Shown in pieces: positions 9,338 to 18,691 of a stretch of DNA of 64,000 nt. This DNA comes from Eubacterium_G segne. Its GTDB lineage: Bacteria > Bacillota > Clostridia > Lachnospirales > Lachnospiraceae. The notes beneath the pieces are model-generated. The model saw nothing but the letters and a program-made list of their open reading frames with translations, was not told the DNA's origin and did not search any database. The stretch covers positions 1 through 64,000 of the forward strand of contig NZ_JACOOZ010000009.1 of NCBI RefSeq assembly GCF_014287775.1, written 5' to 3'. The translations under genes were made by a program, and so were the position numbers. Position 1 is the first letter of the stretch. Each line of letters opens with the position of its first letter.

Positions 9338-11917
9338 ATGAATAAACAACAATTAGCAGCTAAGATATGGGAATCTGCAAATAAGATGAGATCAAAAATA
9401 GAAGCTAACGAATACAAAGATTATATTTTAGGCTTTATTTTTTATAAGTATCTTTCTGAAAAAGAGGAAAAGTGGTTACATGAAATTGATTATCAGGATG
9501 AGGATATCAAGCAGTACGTTAATGAGGAAGATGGGGATTTGGTGCATAACGCACACACAAAACTTGGATATTTCATATCATATGAAGATTTATTTTCTAC
9601 CTGGATAAATATGGGTTCTGATTTTAGTGTAGACAATGTTAGAACGGCATTGTCCTCATTCTCAAGATTAATTTCACCTTCACATAAAAAAGTGTTTGAA
9701 GGTATTTTTGCAACACTTGAGACAGGACTTAGCAAATTAGGGGATAATACAAAGTCTCAGACAAAAGCAATTAGCGATTTAATACATTTGATTAATGATA
9801 TACCGATGGACGGTAAACAGGATTACGATGTACTTGGTTTTATTTATGAATATTTGATTAGCCAGTTCGCAGCTAATGCGGGTAAAAAAGCGGGGGAATT
9901 TTATACACCTCATGAAGTTTCTTTGATGATGTCAGAAATTGTTGCAAATCACTTAAAAGGGCATAATGAGATTAAAATTTATGATCCAACATCAGGCTCG
10001 GGTTCTTTGTTAATTAATATTGGATGTGCCGTTTCTAAATATATGGATAAGAAAGACAATATTCGATATTATGCACAGGAATTAAAGGCTAATACATATA
10101 ACCTTACAAGAATGAATTTGGTAATGAGGGGAATTATTCCAGACAATATAGTTACCAGAAATGGTGATACTTTAGAGGAAGATTGGCCGTATTTTGATGA
10201 GACAGATCCGGTTGCAACTTATGACCCGTTATATGTGGATGCAGTAGTAAGTAACCCACCGTATTCACAGAACTGGGAACCGTCGGGGAAAGAAAATGAT
10301 CCTCGTTATTCAAGATATGGGCTGGCTCCAAAATCTAAGGCAGATTATGCTTTCTTATTACATGACTTATATCACTTGAAACCAGATGGAATAATGACAA
10401 TTGTTTTGCCACATGGTGTCCTTTTTAGAGGAGGAGAAGAAGGTGAAATAAGAAAAAACTTAATTGAACAGAACAATATAGATGCTATTATTGGATTACC
10501 TGCAAATATTTTCTTTGGAACGGGTATACCAACAATTGTTATGGTGCTTAGACAAAAGAGAGAAAATACGGATGTTTTAATAATCGATGCGTCTAAGGGA
10601 TTTACAAAAGAAGGAAAGAATAACAAATTACGTCCATGTGATATTAAAAAAATCACAGATACTGTAAAAGGACGTTTAGATATTGATAAGTATTCGAGAA
10701 AAGTAAGTAAAGAAGAAATTAGGGCAAATGATTATAACTTAAATATTCCAAGATATGTTGATTCATCCGAAGAAACAGAATCATGGGATATATATTCAAT
10801 AATGTTTGGAGGCATCCCGGAAAATGAAATTAAACAATTAGATAAATTCTGGAAAGAGTTCCCGACATTAAAGGAAGAACTATTTCAGTCTAATGGTAGT
10901 CATGCTTCAATAAAGGTGGAAAATATAAAGAAGGCTGTTGAAGATAACAATGATGTAAGAAAATTTGTGAATGAATATAAGACCACTTTCGCAGGTTTTA
11001 GAGATGAATTAAAAGAAAAATTAATAGATAACGTAAGTCAAATTCAAATAATGATGGAAGAGGACAGAATATCTGAAGATATACTTGGAAGATTTAATAA
11101 TGTAAAACTGGTTGATAAATATGAGGCATATGAAATCTTTAAGACAAATTATGATTCCATAGCAGGGGATATTGAATTGATACAGGCTGAGGGAAAAGAT
11201 TCTGTCAGACAGGTAGACCCTAATATGGTTATTAAAAAGAAAAATGGAAAAGACACAGAAGTACAGGAAGGATGGAAGGGACACATTATTCCATTTGAAC
11301 TTGTTCAGAATACACTGTTAAAGGATGATGTAACTGAAATTGAAAATATGAGGATTCAAATTCAGGAAATATCGTCTAAATATGAAACAATTATTAGTGA
11401 ATTATCGGAGGATGACAAGGAAATATTAGGTGATGCACTTGGTGAAAACAAAGATGAATTTGTTTTCAAAAACATAAAAAATACTATAAAGTCCTTAAAA
11501 ATGTACGGTGATTCCGAATACGGAACCTTGATTGATTCACTTAAGGATGTTGAAAAGATGAACAATGAAGAAAAATCGTTAAAGAGTGATGTCAAAAAGT
11601 CAGAAGAGCAATTGCAATTAAAGACTAAGGATACAATTGAAAACTTAACAGAAAGTGATGCTGAATACCTTCTTGAGTGTAAATGGATTAATCCAATTAT
11701 AGAAGGAATTGAATCATTACCTGAAAGCATAATATCTCAGTTTGAGAAAAAGGTAGAAGAATTAACAAAGAAATATCAGGATACATTTGAGGATATAGAA
11801 CGCGAAATAAAGAAGACAGAAAGTGAACTTTCTAAAATGATGGATGAATTAACTGGTTCTGATGTTGATATGGCAGCTATTGCTGAATTAAAGAAATTCT
11901 TTGGAGGTGATTTTTAA
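9338..11917 (+). CDS. hsdM: Type I restriction-modification DNA methyltransferase subunit HsdM
   Basis: The modification subunit, which methylates adenine at the site chosen by HsdS. It has an HsdM N-terminal helical region (about residues 1-160), the FYTPHEV segment before the methylase core, motif I DPTSGSGSLLI (about 218) and catalytic motif IV NPPYS (about 306). ATG 9338 is preceded by AAGGAG; an earlier in-frame GTG at 9272 has none. At 859 residues it is much longer than the classical ~520-residue HsdM: about 350 residues after the methylase core are charged and probably coiled coil. The stop overlaps the hsdS start by one base. An extended -10 (TGATAAAAT, 9273-9281) lies upstream. Confidence 0.93.
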   Translation: MNKQQLAAKIWESANKMRSKIEANEYKDYILGFIFYKYLSEKEEKWLHEIDYQDEDIKQYVNEEDGDLVHNAHTKLGYFISYEDLFSTWINMGSDFSVDNVRTALSSFSRLISPSHKKVFEGIFATLETGLSKLGDNTKSQTKAISDLIHLINDIPMDGKQDYDVLGFIYEYLISQFAANAGKKAGEFYTPHEVSLMMSEIVANHLKGHNEIKIYDPTSGSGSLLINIGCAVSKYMDKKDNIRYYAQELKANTYNLTRMNLVMRGIIPDNIVTRNGDTLEEDWPYFDETDPVATYDPLYVDAVVSNPPYSQNWEPSGKENDPRYSRYGLAPKSKADYAFLLHDLYHLKPDGIMTIVLPHGVLFRGGEEGEIRKNLIEQNNIDAIIGLPANIFFGTGIPTIVMVLRQKRENTDVLIIDASKGFTKEGKNNKLRPCDIKKITDTVKGRLDIDKYSRKVSKEEIRANDYNLNIPRYVDSSEETESWDIYSIMFGGIPENEIKQLDKFWKEFPTLKEELFQSNGSHASIKVENIKKAVEDNNDVRKFVNEYKTTFAGFRDELKEKLIDNVSQIQIMMEEDRISEDILGRFNNVKLVDKYEAYEIFKTNYDSIAGDIELIQAEGKDSVRQVDPNMVIKKKNGKDTEVQEGWKGHIIPFELVQNTLLKDDVTEIENMRIQIQEISSKYETIISELSEDDKEILGDALGENKDEFVFKNIKNTIKSLKMYGDSEYGTLIDSLKDVEKMNNEEKSLKSDVKKSEEQLQLKTKDTIENLTESDAEYLLECKWINPIIEGIESLPESIISQFEKKVEELTKKYQDTFEDIEREIKKTESELSKMMDELTGSDVDMAAIAELKKFFGGDF

Positions 11918-13167
11918 TGAAAAATGATAAAAAACCAAAGATTAGATTTAAAGGATTTGATGATGATTGGGAACAGCGTAAGTTATCAGAGGTGGTCAAA
12001 GAAATCAAGCGGACTGATGAAACATCTAGTGCTCCAGTTATGATGATAACTGCTGAGAATGGATTTATAAATCAATCAGAACGGTATTCAACTAACAATG
12101 CAGGGCAAAGTCTAAAGAAGTATATTCTCCTTGAAAAAGGCGAACTAGCTTATAATCACGGAGCCTCTAAATTGCGTCCGTTTGGTTCTTGCTTTTCTTT
12201 GACAACAGAAGAAAAAGCTCGAATTCCCTTTGTTTATCACTGTTTTTCTTCTGGTTCAGAAAATGCAGAATTTATGTCTATTGAATTGAATGGAAAAGCA
12301 GTTGAAAGCCAGCTTCGACGAATTGTATCATCTGGTGCAAGAATGGATGGGCTGTTAAACATATCATTTCAGGAATATACATCTATACCGATTTTGCTAC
12401 CTGAAAAAGCTGAACAAGATAAAATAGCGGACTATTTTTGCAGTCTTGACCACCTCATCACCCTTCATCAACGAAAGTGTGATAAGTTGCAAAAAACTAA
12501 GAAATCAATGTTGGAAAAGATGTTTCCTCAAAATGAAGCAAAAAAGCCAGAAATTAGATTTAAGGGATTTAATGACGATTGGGAACAGTGTAAGTTATCA
12601 GATATTGCTGATAAAGTTACCGAGAAAAATGCAGGACTACAATATATAGAAACATTAACTAATTCTGCTGAGTTTGGAATTATCAGTCAGAGAGATTTTT
12701 TTGACCACGATATTTCTAAAATGGCAAGTCTTGATGGGTATTATGTTGTTCGTAACGAGGACTTTGTATATAATCCAAGAATTTCTGTGACTGCACCAGT
12801 CGGTCCGATAAATCGCAATAAATTAGGCAGAACTGGCGTAATGTCGCCACTTTATACGGTGTTTCGTCCACACGATATTGACACGACCTACCTTGAGCAT
12901 TTCTTCAAAAGTAACTATTGGCATTCTTTTATGAATTTTAATGGTGATTCAGGTGCTCGTTCAGATAGATTTTCAATTAAGGACAATGTTTTCTTTGAGA
13001 TGTCAATACCAACACCAGATATAGAGGAACAGAGAAGAATAGGAAGATATTTAACCAACTTTGACCACCTCATCACCCTTCATCAACGAGAGTTGGAAAA
13101 AATGAAATATATCAAAAAGTCAATGCTTGAAAAGATGTTTGTGCAGGAAAATAGGATAATACATTGA
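11917..13167 (+). CDS. hsdS: Type I restriction-modification specificity subunit HsdS
   Basis: A 416-residue specificity subunit with two target recognition domains, each opened by an IRFKGFxDDWEQ-KLS block (residues about 9-24 and 209-224) and closed by a DHLITLHQR conserved helix region followed by KSMLEKMF. It chooses the bipartite DNA target for HsdM and HsdR. The gene overlaps hsdM by one base. The conserved blocks are nearly identical direct repeats at the DNA level, which would let homologous recombination exchange domains. A third recognition module lies just downstream at 13241-13837. Confidence 0.93.
   Translation: MKNDKKPKIRFKGFDDDWEQRKLSEVVKEIKRTDETSSAPVMMITAENGFINQSERYSTNNAGQSLKKYILLEKGELAYNHGASKLRPFGSCFSLTTEEKARIPFVYHCFSSGSENAEFMSIELNGKAVESQLRRIVSSGARMDGLLNISFQEYTSIPILLPEKAEQDKIADYFCSLDHLITLHQRKCDKLQKTKKSMLEKMFPQNEAKKPEIRFKGFNDDWEQCKLSDIADKVTEKNAGLQYIETLTNSAEFGIISQRDFFDHDISKMASLDGYYVVRNEDFVYNPRISVTAPVGPINRNKLGRTGVMSPLYTVFRPHDIDTTYLEHFFKSNYWHSFMNFNGDSGARSDRFSIKDNVFFEMSIPTPDIEEQRRIGRYLTNFDHLITLHQRELEKMKYIKKSMLEKMFVQENRIIH
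12446..13089 (+). repeat. 29-bp perfect direct repeats closing each TRD of hsdS
   Basis: Positions 12446-12474 and 13061-13089 are identical over 29 bases (TTGACCACCTCATC...). A diverged third copy starts at 13767 in the extra module. The opening block TTGGGAACAGCGTAAGTT occurs at 11967-11984 and 13279-13296, and with one mismatch at 12579-12596. All copies are in the same orientation. Confidence 0.9.
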
Positions 13168-13240
13168 AATTGGATAACATATAAAACTACTGAATTACAG
13201 TATTAGTGTAAAAATAAATTTATAATAACATATAACTGTC

Positions 13241-13837
13241 TTGATACTTATTTTTTGCTCAAGATATAGTTATATATCTTGGGAACAGCGTAAGTTCTCA
13301 GATGTTGTGACAACTCGCCGTGGGCTAACATACAAACCTTCTGATATTCGGAAAAACGGGGTTCGTGTTCTGCGCTCATCAAATATAGCCGAGGATAGTT
13401 TTACACTAAGCGATGAAGATGTTTTTGTTGTGCGTGAAGCCGTTAATATTGACTATGCAAGAGCAAACGACATTCTCATTACCGCTGCAAATGGGTCATC
13501 AAGACTTGTTGGAAAACACACGATTATTAGTGGAATCCCGGAAGAATCTGCTGTTCACGGTGGATTTATGCTTCTTGGCACAACGAAAGAACCACACTTT
13601 GTAAACGCCTTAATGGGATCATCTTGGTACAGACGGTTTATCGAGTTGTTTGTGGCTGGCGGGAATGGTGCAATCGGTAATCTCAACAAAAATGATTTGG
13701 ACAATCAAGAAATAGCAATTCCATCAGAAGAAGAGCAAAAGATTATAGGCGCTTTCTTTCGCCAACTTGACCACCTTATCGCCCTTCATCAGAGTGAGCA
13801 AATAACAATAAATTATATAAAAAATAGGAGAAAAAGT
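13241..13837 (+). pseudogene. Extra one-TRD hsdS module, in frame with hsdR
   Basis: Encodes WEQRKFSDV, a complete third target recognition domain and the DHLIALHQ conserved end, i.e. half an HsdS. The usual IRFKGFDDD lead-in and the KSMLEKMF tail are missing. The open frame begins at a TTG at 13241 with no recognisable ribosome binding site, so independent translation is doubtful. No stop separates it from hsdR: the frame runs through ...NRRKSMSGFSKE into HsdR. It could be a silent cassette that recombines with hsdS through the shared blocks, or a relic of an older hsdS. An HsdS-HsdR fusion product is possible but less likely, because hsdR has its own AGGAG. Confidence 0.8.
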
Positions 13838-16800
13838 ATGAGCGGATTTAGTAAAGAATTAGAATTTGAAAGTGCACTTATTACTGCACTACAGAGTAAT
13901 GGATGGGAAAAACAAATTATTAAGAACCCAACAGAAGACCAGCTTATTCAAAACTGGGCTAATATTCTCTTTGAGAATAATAGAGAGATTGACAGACTTA
14001 ATGATTGTCCGTTGACTCGTGAAGAAATGGATGAATTAATTGAACAGATTAAAAATTTGCGTACACCATTAGCTCTTAATGGATTTATTAATGGTAAGAC
14101 GGTTTCTATTACCAGAAAAAATCCAGATGATACTTTACATTACGGAAAAGAAGTAAGTTTAAAAATTTATGACAGAATGGAAATAGCTGCCGGACAAAGC
14201 AGATATCAGATTGTTGAGCAGCCTATTTTTAAACGACATGAAAAAGTGTTGCAAGACAGACGTGGTGATATCATGCTCTTAATTAACGGAATGCCGGTAT
14301 TTCATATTGAATTAAAAAGGACCGGGGTTCCTGTTTCGGAAGCAACTAATCAGATAATGAAGTACGCACATGAAGGTGTATTCACTGGTATTTTTTCACT
14401 TATACAGATTTTCTTTGCTATGAATCCGGAAGAAACATTATATTTTGCAAATCCGGGACCGGATGGTAGGTTTAATACGGATTTCTTTTTCCATTGGGCA
14501 GATTTTAATAATGAACCAATTAATGATTGGAGAGTCATAGCTTCAACTATTTTATCTATTCCACTAGCTCATCAATTGGTAGGTTTCTATACAGTTGCTG
14601 ATGACTCTGATGGAGTACTTAAGGTTATGAGAAGTTATCAGTATTACGCCGCTAATAGAATTTCCGATTGTGTTTCAAAAAAGGATTGGAAAGATGGAAA
14701 TCAGTTAGGAGGATATGTTTGGCATACAACAGGTTCCGGAAAGACAATGACATCATTTAAATCAGCTCAATTAATCGCTAATTCTAAAGATGCAGACAAA
14801 GTGGTATTTTTAATGGACAGAATCGAGTTGGGAACGCAATCATTAAAAGAGTATAGAGCATTTGCAGATAATGTTGACGATGTTCAGGAAACAGAAGATA
14901 CAATTATGCTTATTGGAAAATTAAAGAGTATAGATCCGAAAGACACGTTGATAGTTTCCTCAATACAGAAAATGAGCAACATAAAGAAAGATGCTGCGAT
15001 AAAGATGAGAACTAAAGATCTTGAAGATATGCAGGCAAAACGAATAGTGTTTATAATAGATGAATGCCATAGGTCAACTTTTGGAGAAATGCTTAGTACA
15101 ATAAAAGAAACATTCCCAAACGCATTATTCTTTGGATTTACAGGAACTCCTGTTTTTACAGAGAACGAAAAAGTAATGAGCACCACAGCAGATATATTTG
15201 GTAATGAGTTACATAGATATAGTATTGCTGATGGTATTAGAGATAAAAACGTATTAGGATTTGATCCATCTATGGTGATGGTCTATAAGGATAGGGATAT
15301 AAGAAATAAGGTTGCACTGTATAAGGCCAAAGCTGAGTCTATTGAAGAAGCGTTACAAGATCCTGAAAAAAGCAAGAAATATTATCACTATATGTCTGAT
15401 CAGAAAGTTCCTATGGCTGATACATATTTAGATGATGGAACTGTCATAAAGGGAATTGAAAGTTATCTTCCTAGAGAACAGTATGAAAATGATAATTATC
15501 AGTATGCCATAGTAGATGACATTGCAGACAATTGGCTTGTAATGAGTAGAAATAACAAGTTTCATGCTATTTTTGCAACAAGTAGTATTCCGGAGGCAAT
15601 TAGCTATTATAAGAAGTTTAAAGAAAGAATGCCAAAGCTTAAAGTGACCGGATTGTTTGATCCAACAATTGATAATGCAAGTGGTCAGAAATCTTTAGAT
15701 AAAGAAGATGGATTAAAGGAAATGCTTGAAGATTATAATGAGTTATATGATCAGCATTTTGACATAGGTGGCTATGCATCATTTAAGAAGGATGCATCCG
15801 CCAGGTTAGCGCATAAAAAACCATATGAAAGAATTAAACAGGAACAACAGTTAGATTTACTGATTGTAGTTAATCAGATGCTTACGGGATTTGATTCTAA
15901 ATGGATTAATACCTTGTATTTAGATAAGGTATTAGCATATCAGAATTTAATACAGGCTTTTTCCAGAACAAACAGATTGTTTAATATTAATGAAAAGCCG
16001 TTTGGTTCTATTCGCTATTACAGAAAGCCACATACAATGAAGCAGAATATAGAATTAGCAGTTAAATTGTATTCAGGTGACAGACCGGCGGGGCTGTTTG
16101 TTGATCACCTTCCACAAAATGTTGAACATATGAATTTGACATTTAAAGAGATGATGGATGTGTTTGCAGGTGCAGGAGTTGCTAACTTAGAAAAACTTCC
16201 AGATGATACAACATCAAAGGCTAAGTTTGCTAAATTATTTAGACAGTTTTCAACATATTTGCAGGCCGCAGAAATTCAGGGATTTGATTGGAAAGATATA
16301 GTGGATGAGGACGAAGATGACGGAGAAAGCATATACATAAAAGTTTTACCGACAGAAGACATGTACAATATTTTGCTACAAAGATACAAGGAACTTAGAA
16401 AAAAGGATTCTGATTCAAGCTCGGATGATGGTGATGACAATGGTGAGATTACATTTGAAATAGATCCATACTTAACAGAGCTAAAAACAGAAACGATAGA
16501 TTACAATTATATGAATTCAAGATTTGAAAAATGGTTAAAGGCATTGCAGCAACCTAATGTTTCTGAAGAAGAGTTAAATGATACTTTAGAACAATTACAT
16601 AATTCATTTGCGTTTTTGTCACAGGAAGACCAAAAGATGGCTAATTTGTTTTTACATGACGTTCAAACTGGAGATGCCATACTTCAGGAAGGATTGACTT
16701 TGCAGGATTATATTTATCGGTATTCAAATGATGCAAAGCGTTCGCAGATTGAAAGATTGTCAAAATATTTTGGCGTGGATGTTGATCTTGTCAATGCATT

Positions 16801-17020
16801 ATTAAATGCTAATGTTACTAAAGAGAATATTAATGAATATGGTCGATTTGATGCATTGAAGGCCTCAGTAATAAAGGAGGATGCACAGGAATATTTTGCA
16901 TGTACAGAGGGAGAAAAAATGCCAATGTTTAAGGTTAATAACCGAGTTAATTCATTCTTGGAAGATTTTATTCTTTCAGGTGGAAAAGATATAAAGGAAC
17001 CTGAAAATTGGGACAGATAG
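13838..17020 (+). CDS. hsdR: Type I restriction endonuclease subunit HsdR
   Basis: A 1060-residue motor and nuclease subunit. The N-terminal PD-(D/E)XK nuclease is seen as GDIMLLING...FHIELKR. Helicase motifs follow: Walker A VWHTTGSGKTMTS, a DECH box in FIIDECHRSTFG, and FTGTPVF for motif III. A late segment with QLDLLIVVNQMLTGFDSK and QAFSRTNR corresponds to motifs V and VI. ATG 13838 is used because AGGAG lies eight bases upstream; the frame is open further upstream through the hsdS module. The length matches other HsdR proteins. The gene order M-S-(S')-R differs from the classical R-M-S. Confidence 0.93.
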   Translation: MSGFSKELEFESALITALQSNGWEKQIIKNPTEDQLIQNWANILFENNREIDRLNDCPLTREEMDELIEQIKNLRTPLALNGFINGKTVSITRKNPDDTLHYGKEVSLKIYDRMEIAAGQSRYQIVEQPIFKRHEKVLQDRRGDIMLLINGMPVFHIELKRTGVPVSEATNQIMKYAHEGVFTGIFSLIQIFFAMNPEETLYFANPGPDGRFNTDFFFHWADFNNEPINDWRVIASTILSIPLAHQLVGFYTVADDSDGVLKVMRSYQYYAANRISDCVSKKDWKDGNQLGGYVWHTTGSGKTMTSFKSAQLIANSKDADKVVFLMDRIELGTQSLKEYRAFADNVDDVQETEDTIMLIGKLKSIDPKDTLIVSSIQKMSNIKKDAAIKMRTKDLEDMQAKRIVFIIDECHRSTFGEMLSTIKETFPNALFFGFTGTPVFTENEKVMSTTADIFGNELHRYSIADGIRDKNVLGFDPSMVMVYKDRDIRNKVALYKAKAESIEEALQDPEKSKKYYHYMSDQKVPMADTYLDDGTVIKGIESYLPREQYENDNYQYAIVDDIADNWLVMSRNNKFHAIFATSSIPEAISYYKKFKERMPKLKVTGLFDPTIDNASGQKSLDKEDGLKEMLEDYNELYDQHFDIGGYASFKKDASARLAHKKPYERIKQEQQLDLLIVVNQMLTGFDSKWINTLYLDKVLAYQNLIQAFSRTNRLFNINEKPFGSIRYYRKPHTMKQNIELAVKLYSGDRPAGLFVDHLPQNVEHMNLTFKEMMDVFAGAGVANLEKLPDDTTSKAKFAKLFRQFSTYLQAAEIQGFDWKDIVDEDEDDGESIYIKVLPTEDMYNILLQRYKELRKKDSDSSSDDGDDNGEITFEIDPYLTELKTETIDYNYMNSRFEKWLKALQQPNVSEEELNDTLEQLHNSFAFLSQEDQKMANLFLHDVQTGDAILQEGLTLQDYIYRYSNDAKRSQIERLSKYFGVDVDLVNALLNANVTKENINEYGRFDALKASVIKEDAQEYFACTEGEKMPMFKVNNRVNSFLEDFILSGGKDIKEPENWDR

Positions 17021-17094
17021 ACTGGAAGAAATAGATTACTACATTGTAAAATATAGTTGCTCTTCATCAGTATTAGAAAACAGGAGGATTAAAG

Positions 17095-18039
17095 ATGCTA
17101 GATGAAATAAAAGCAACAGATTTAGTAGTAGATTACTATAGGCAATGGATGAGTGTTTATAAGGAAGGGGCAATTAGAGATGTTACTTTTGCAAAATACA
17201 GGATGACATTAAAATGGTTGCAAAAACTTATTCCAATAGTTAGGTTGTGCGATTTATCCAGAATTGTGTATCAACAATTAATAAATGATTATGCAGTATA
17301 TCATGAGAGACAGACAACTATGGATTTTCACCATCAATTAAAAGGTGCTATTCTTGATGCAGTTGATGAGGGACTTATACCTAGGGATCCAACGAGAAAA
17401 GTAATAATCAAGGGGAAAACACCTAGAGAAAAAAAGGTTAAATATTTAAATCAGTTTGAACTTCATAACCTGTTAGCAGGTTTAGAACTGGGGAGAGAAG
17501 TGAATTGGGATTACTTTATTTTATTGGTGGCAAAGACGGGAATGAGATTTTCAGAGGCTTTGGCACTTACACCAAGCGATTTTGATTTTGCACATCAAAG
17601 CCTATCAATCAGCAAGACTTGGGATTATAAGTCTAATGGTGGATTTGCTTTGACTAAGAATAAATCATCTGTTAGAAAAATTCAAATTGATTGGCAGACG
17701 GTAATGCAATTTGCAACTCTGACAAAGAATTTAGAACCGGATGAACCTATTTTTGTAAAAAAGATTAATGGTGTATACGAGCAGATATATAATTCAACTA
17801 TCAATGGAATTCTTAGTAGATATTGTAAGAAACTTGGAATTTCAGAAATTTCAGTACATGGACTTAGGCATACTCATGCGTCTATTTTGTTATATGCAGG
17901 GGTGTCAATTGGAAGTGTGGCTAGAAGGCTGGGACATGCAAGTATGACCACAACACAGAAAACGTATTTACATATAATACAGGAACTTGAAAATCAGGAT
18001 ATCGATTTGATTATGAAATCTCTTTCAAATCTTAATTAA
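17095..18039 (+). CDS. Tyrosine recombinase/integrase associated with the type I RM locus
   Basis: A 314-residue tyrosine recombinase. The catalytic set is visible: Arg in TGMRFSEAL, Lys in the KNKSSVRK segment, HGLRHTH (His-x-x-Arg), LGHAS, and the nucleophile Tyr in TQKTYLHI. The N-terminal SAM-like core-binding domain covers about residues 8-105. Clear AGGAGG upstream of ATG 17095. Recombinases of this kind next to hsdS genes are known to invert or exchange TRD segments in other Firmicutes. No inverted hsdS copy is present in this window, so a role in moving the locus or acting on distant copies is equally possible. Confidence 0.9.
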   Translation: MLDEIKATDLVVDYYRQWMSVYKEGAIRDVTFAKYRMTLKWLQKLIPIVRLCDLSRIVYQQLINDYAVYHERQTTMDFHHQLKGAILDAVDEGLIPRDPTRKVIIKGKTPREKKVKYLNQFELHNLLAGLELGREVNWDYFILLVAKTGMRFSEALALTPSDFDFAHQSLSISKTWDYKSNGGFALTKNKSSVRKIQIDWQTVMQFATLTKNLEPDEPIFVKKINGVYEQIYNSTINGILSRYCKKLGISEISVHGLRHTHASILLYAGVSIGSVARRLGHASMTTTQKTYLHIIQELENQDIDLIMKSLSNLN

Positions 18040-18261
18040 ATAAGGATACTGGTGAAGAGTGTACAAAGAGTGAAAATAATAAACAACGACGATAATTGTC
18101 ATCTTCATAGCAACAAGTTATTTACATAATATTTTAGCATCCTCCAAACAATTGCATTAATTCCGTATTTTGTGTATGGTGGAGTCATTTCCAATATGTT
18201 ATTATTGTTTTGTAACATTTTTGTAACATTTGTGACGCGCCCCATAGAAATGGAGGTATTA

Positions 18262-18504
18262 ATGAAGCAATCAATTATAGCATTTATAATTACAGGTGTT
18301 GTTACAATATGTGGAGTAAAATTTATGGGTGCCGGTGAAAACATAGCATGGGGACAGAGAAGCCCTGAAGAAGTAATGAATGGATGGATGAACAGTTCAG
18401 GACATAGAGCGAATATTCTAAATTCCAGCTTCAAAAAAATAGGTGTGGTATATTATGTAGGAGCAAACGGAAGGACATATTGGACACAGTTGTTTACTTA
18501 CTAA
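18262..18504 (+). pseudogene. Truncated CAP-domain (YkwD/SCP-like) secreted protein remnant
   Basis: ATG 18262 follows ATGGAGG and starts an apparent signal peptide (about residues 1-22). This is directly joined to the second half of a CAP domain: GENIAWGQRSPEEVMNGWMN, then SGHRANIL and YWTQLF at the end. The first half of the domain, with its helix and conserved His, is absent. The 80-residue product is about half a normal CAP domain, so an internal deletion is likely. It has a ribosome binding site and a terminator, so it may still be expressed. Confidence 0.65.
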
Positions 18505-18526
18505 AAATTATAATGCATGAGACGAA

Positions 18527-18557
18527 AACAGATGGTATGGCTCCACCTGTTTTTTTA
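18527..18557 (+). terminator. Rho-independent terminator after the CAP remnant
   Basis: AACAGATGG (18527-18535) pairs with CCACCTGTT (18543-18551) with one mismatch, followed by seven T residues. Confidence 0.75.
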
Positions 18558-18691
18558 GCTGGTATATAACACGGTTTTTGCAACAAAATTTTTAGCAAAT
18601 ATCAATCTTCTGGTACAAAAACATATTTGTATATGATAAAATTGTAAGGGAATTTTTGGAATATTAATAATAAAACTAAAGGAGAAAAATT

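Noticed and set aside
12446..12649. A 67-codon plus-strand frame within hsdS.
   Set aside because: It is an out-of-frame shadow starting at the conserved repeat of hsdS, without a ribosome binding site or family match.
17095..18039. The recombinase as evidence of a prophage or a larger integrative element.
   Set aside because: No phage structural, replication, relaxase or lysis genes are present on either side; the only phage-like neighbour is the Mor-like gene at 23.8 kb, which is common as a chromosomal gene. The recombinase is better explained as part of the RM locus.
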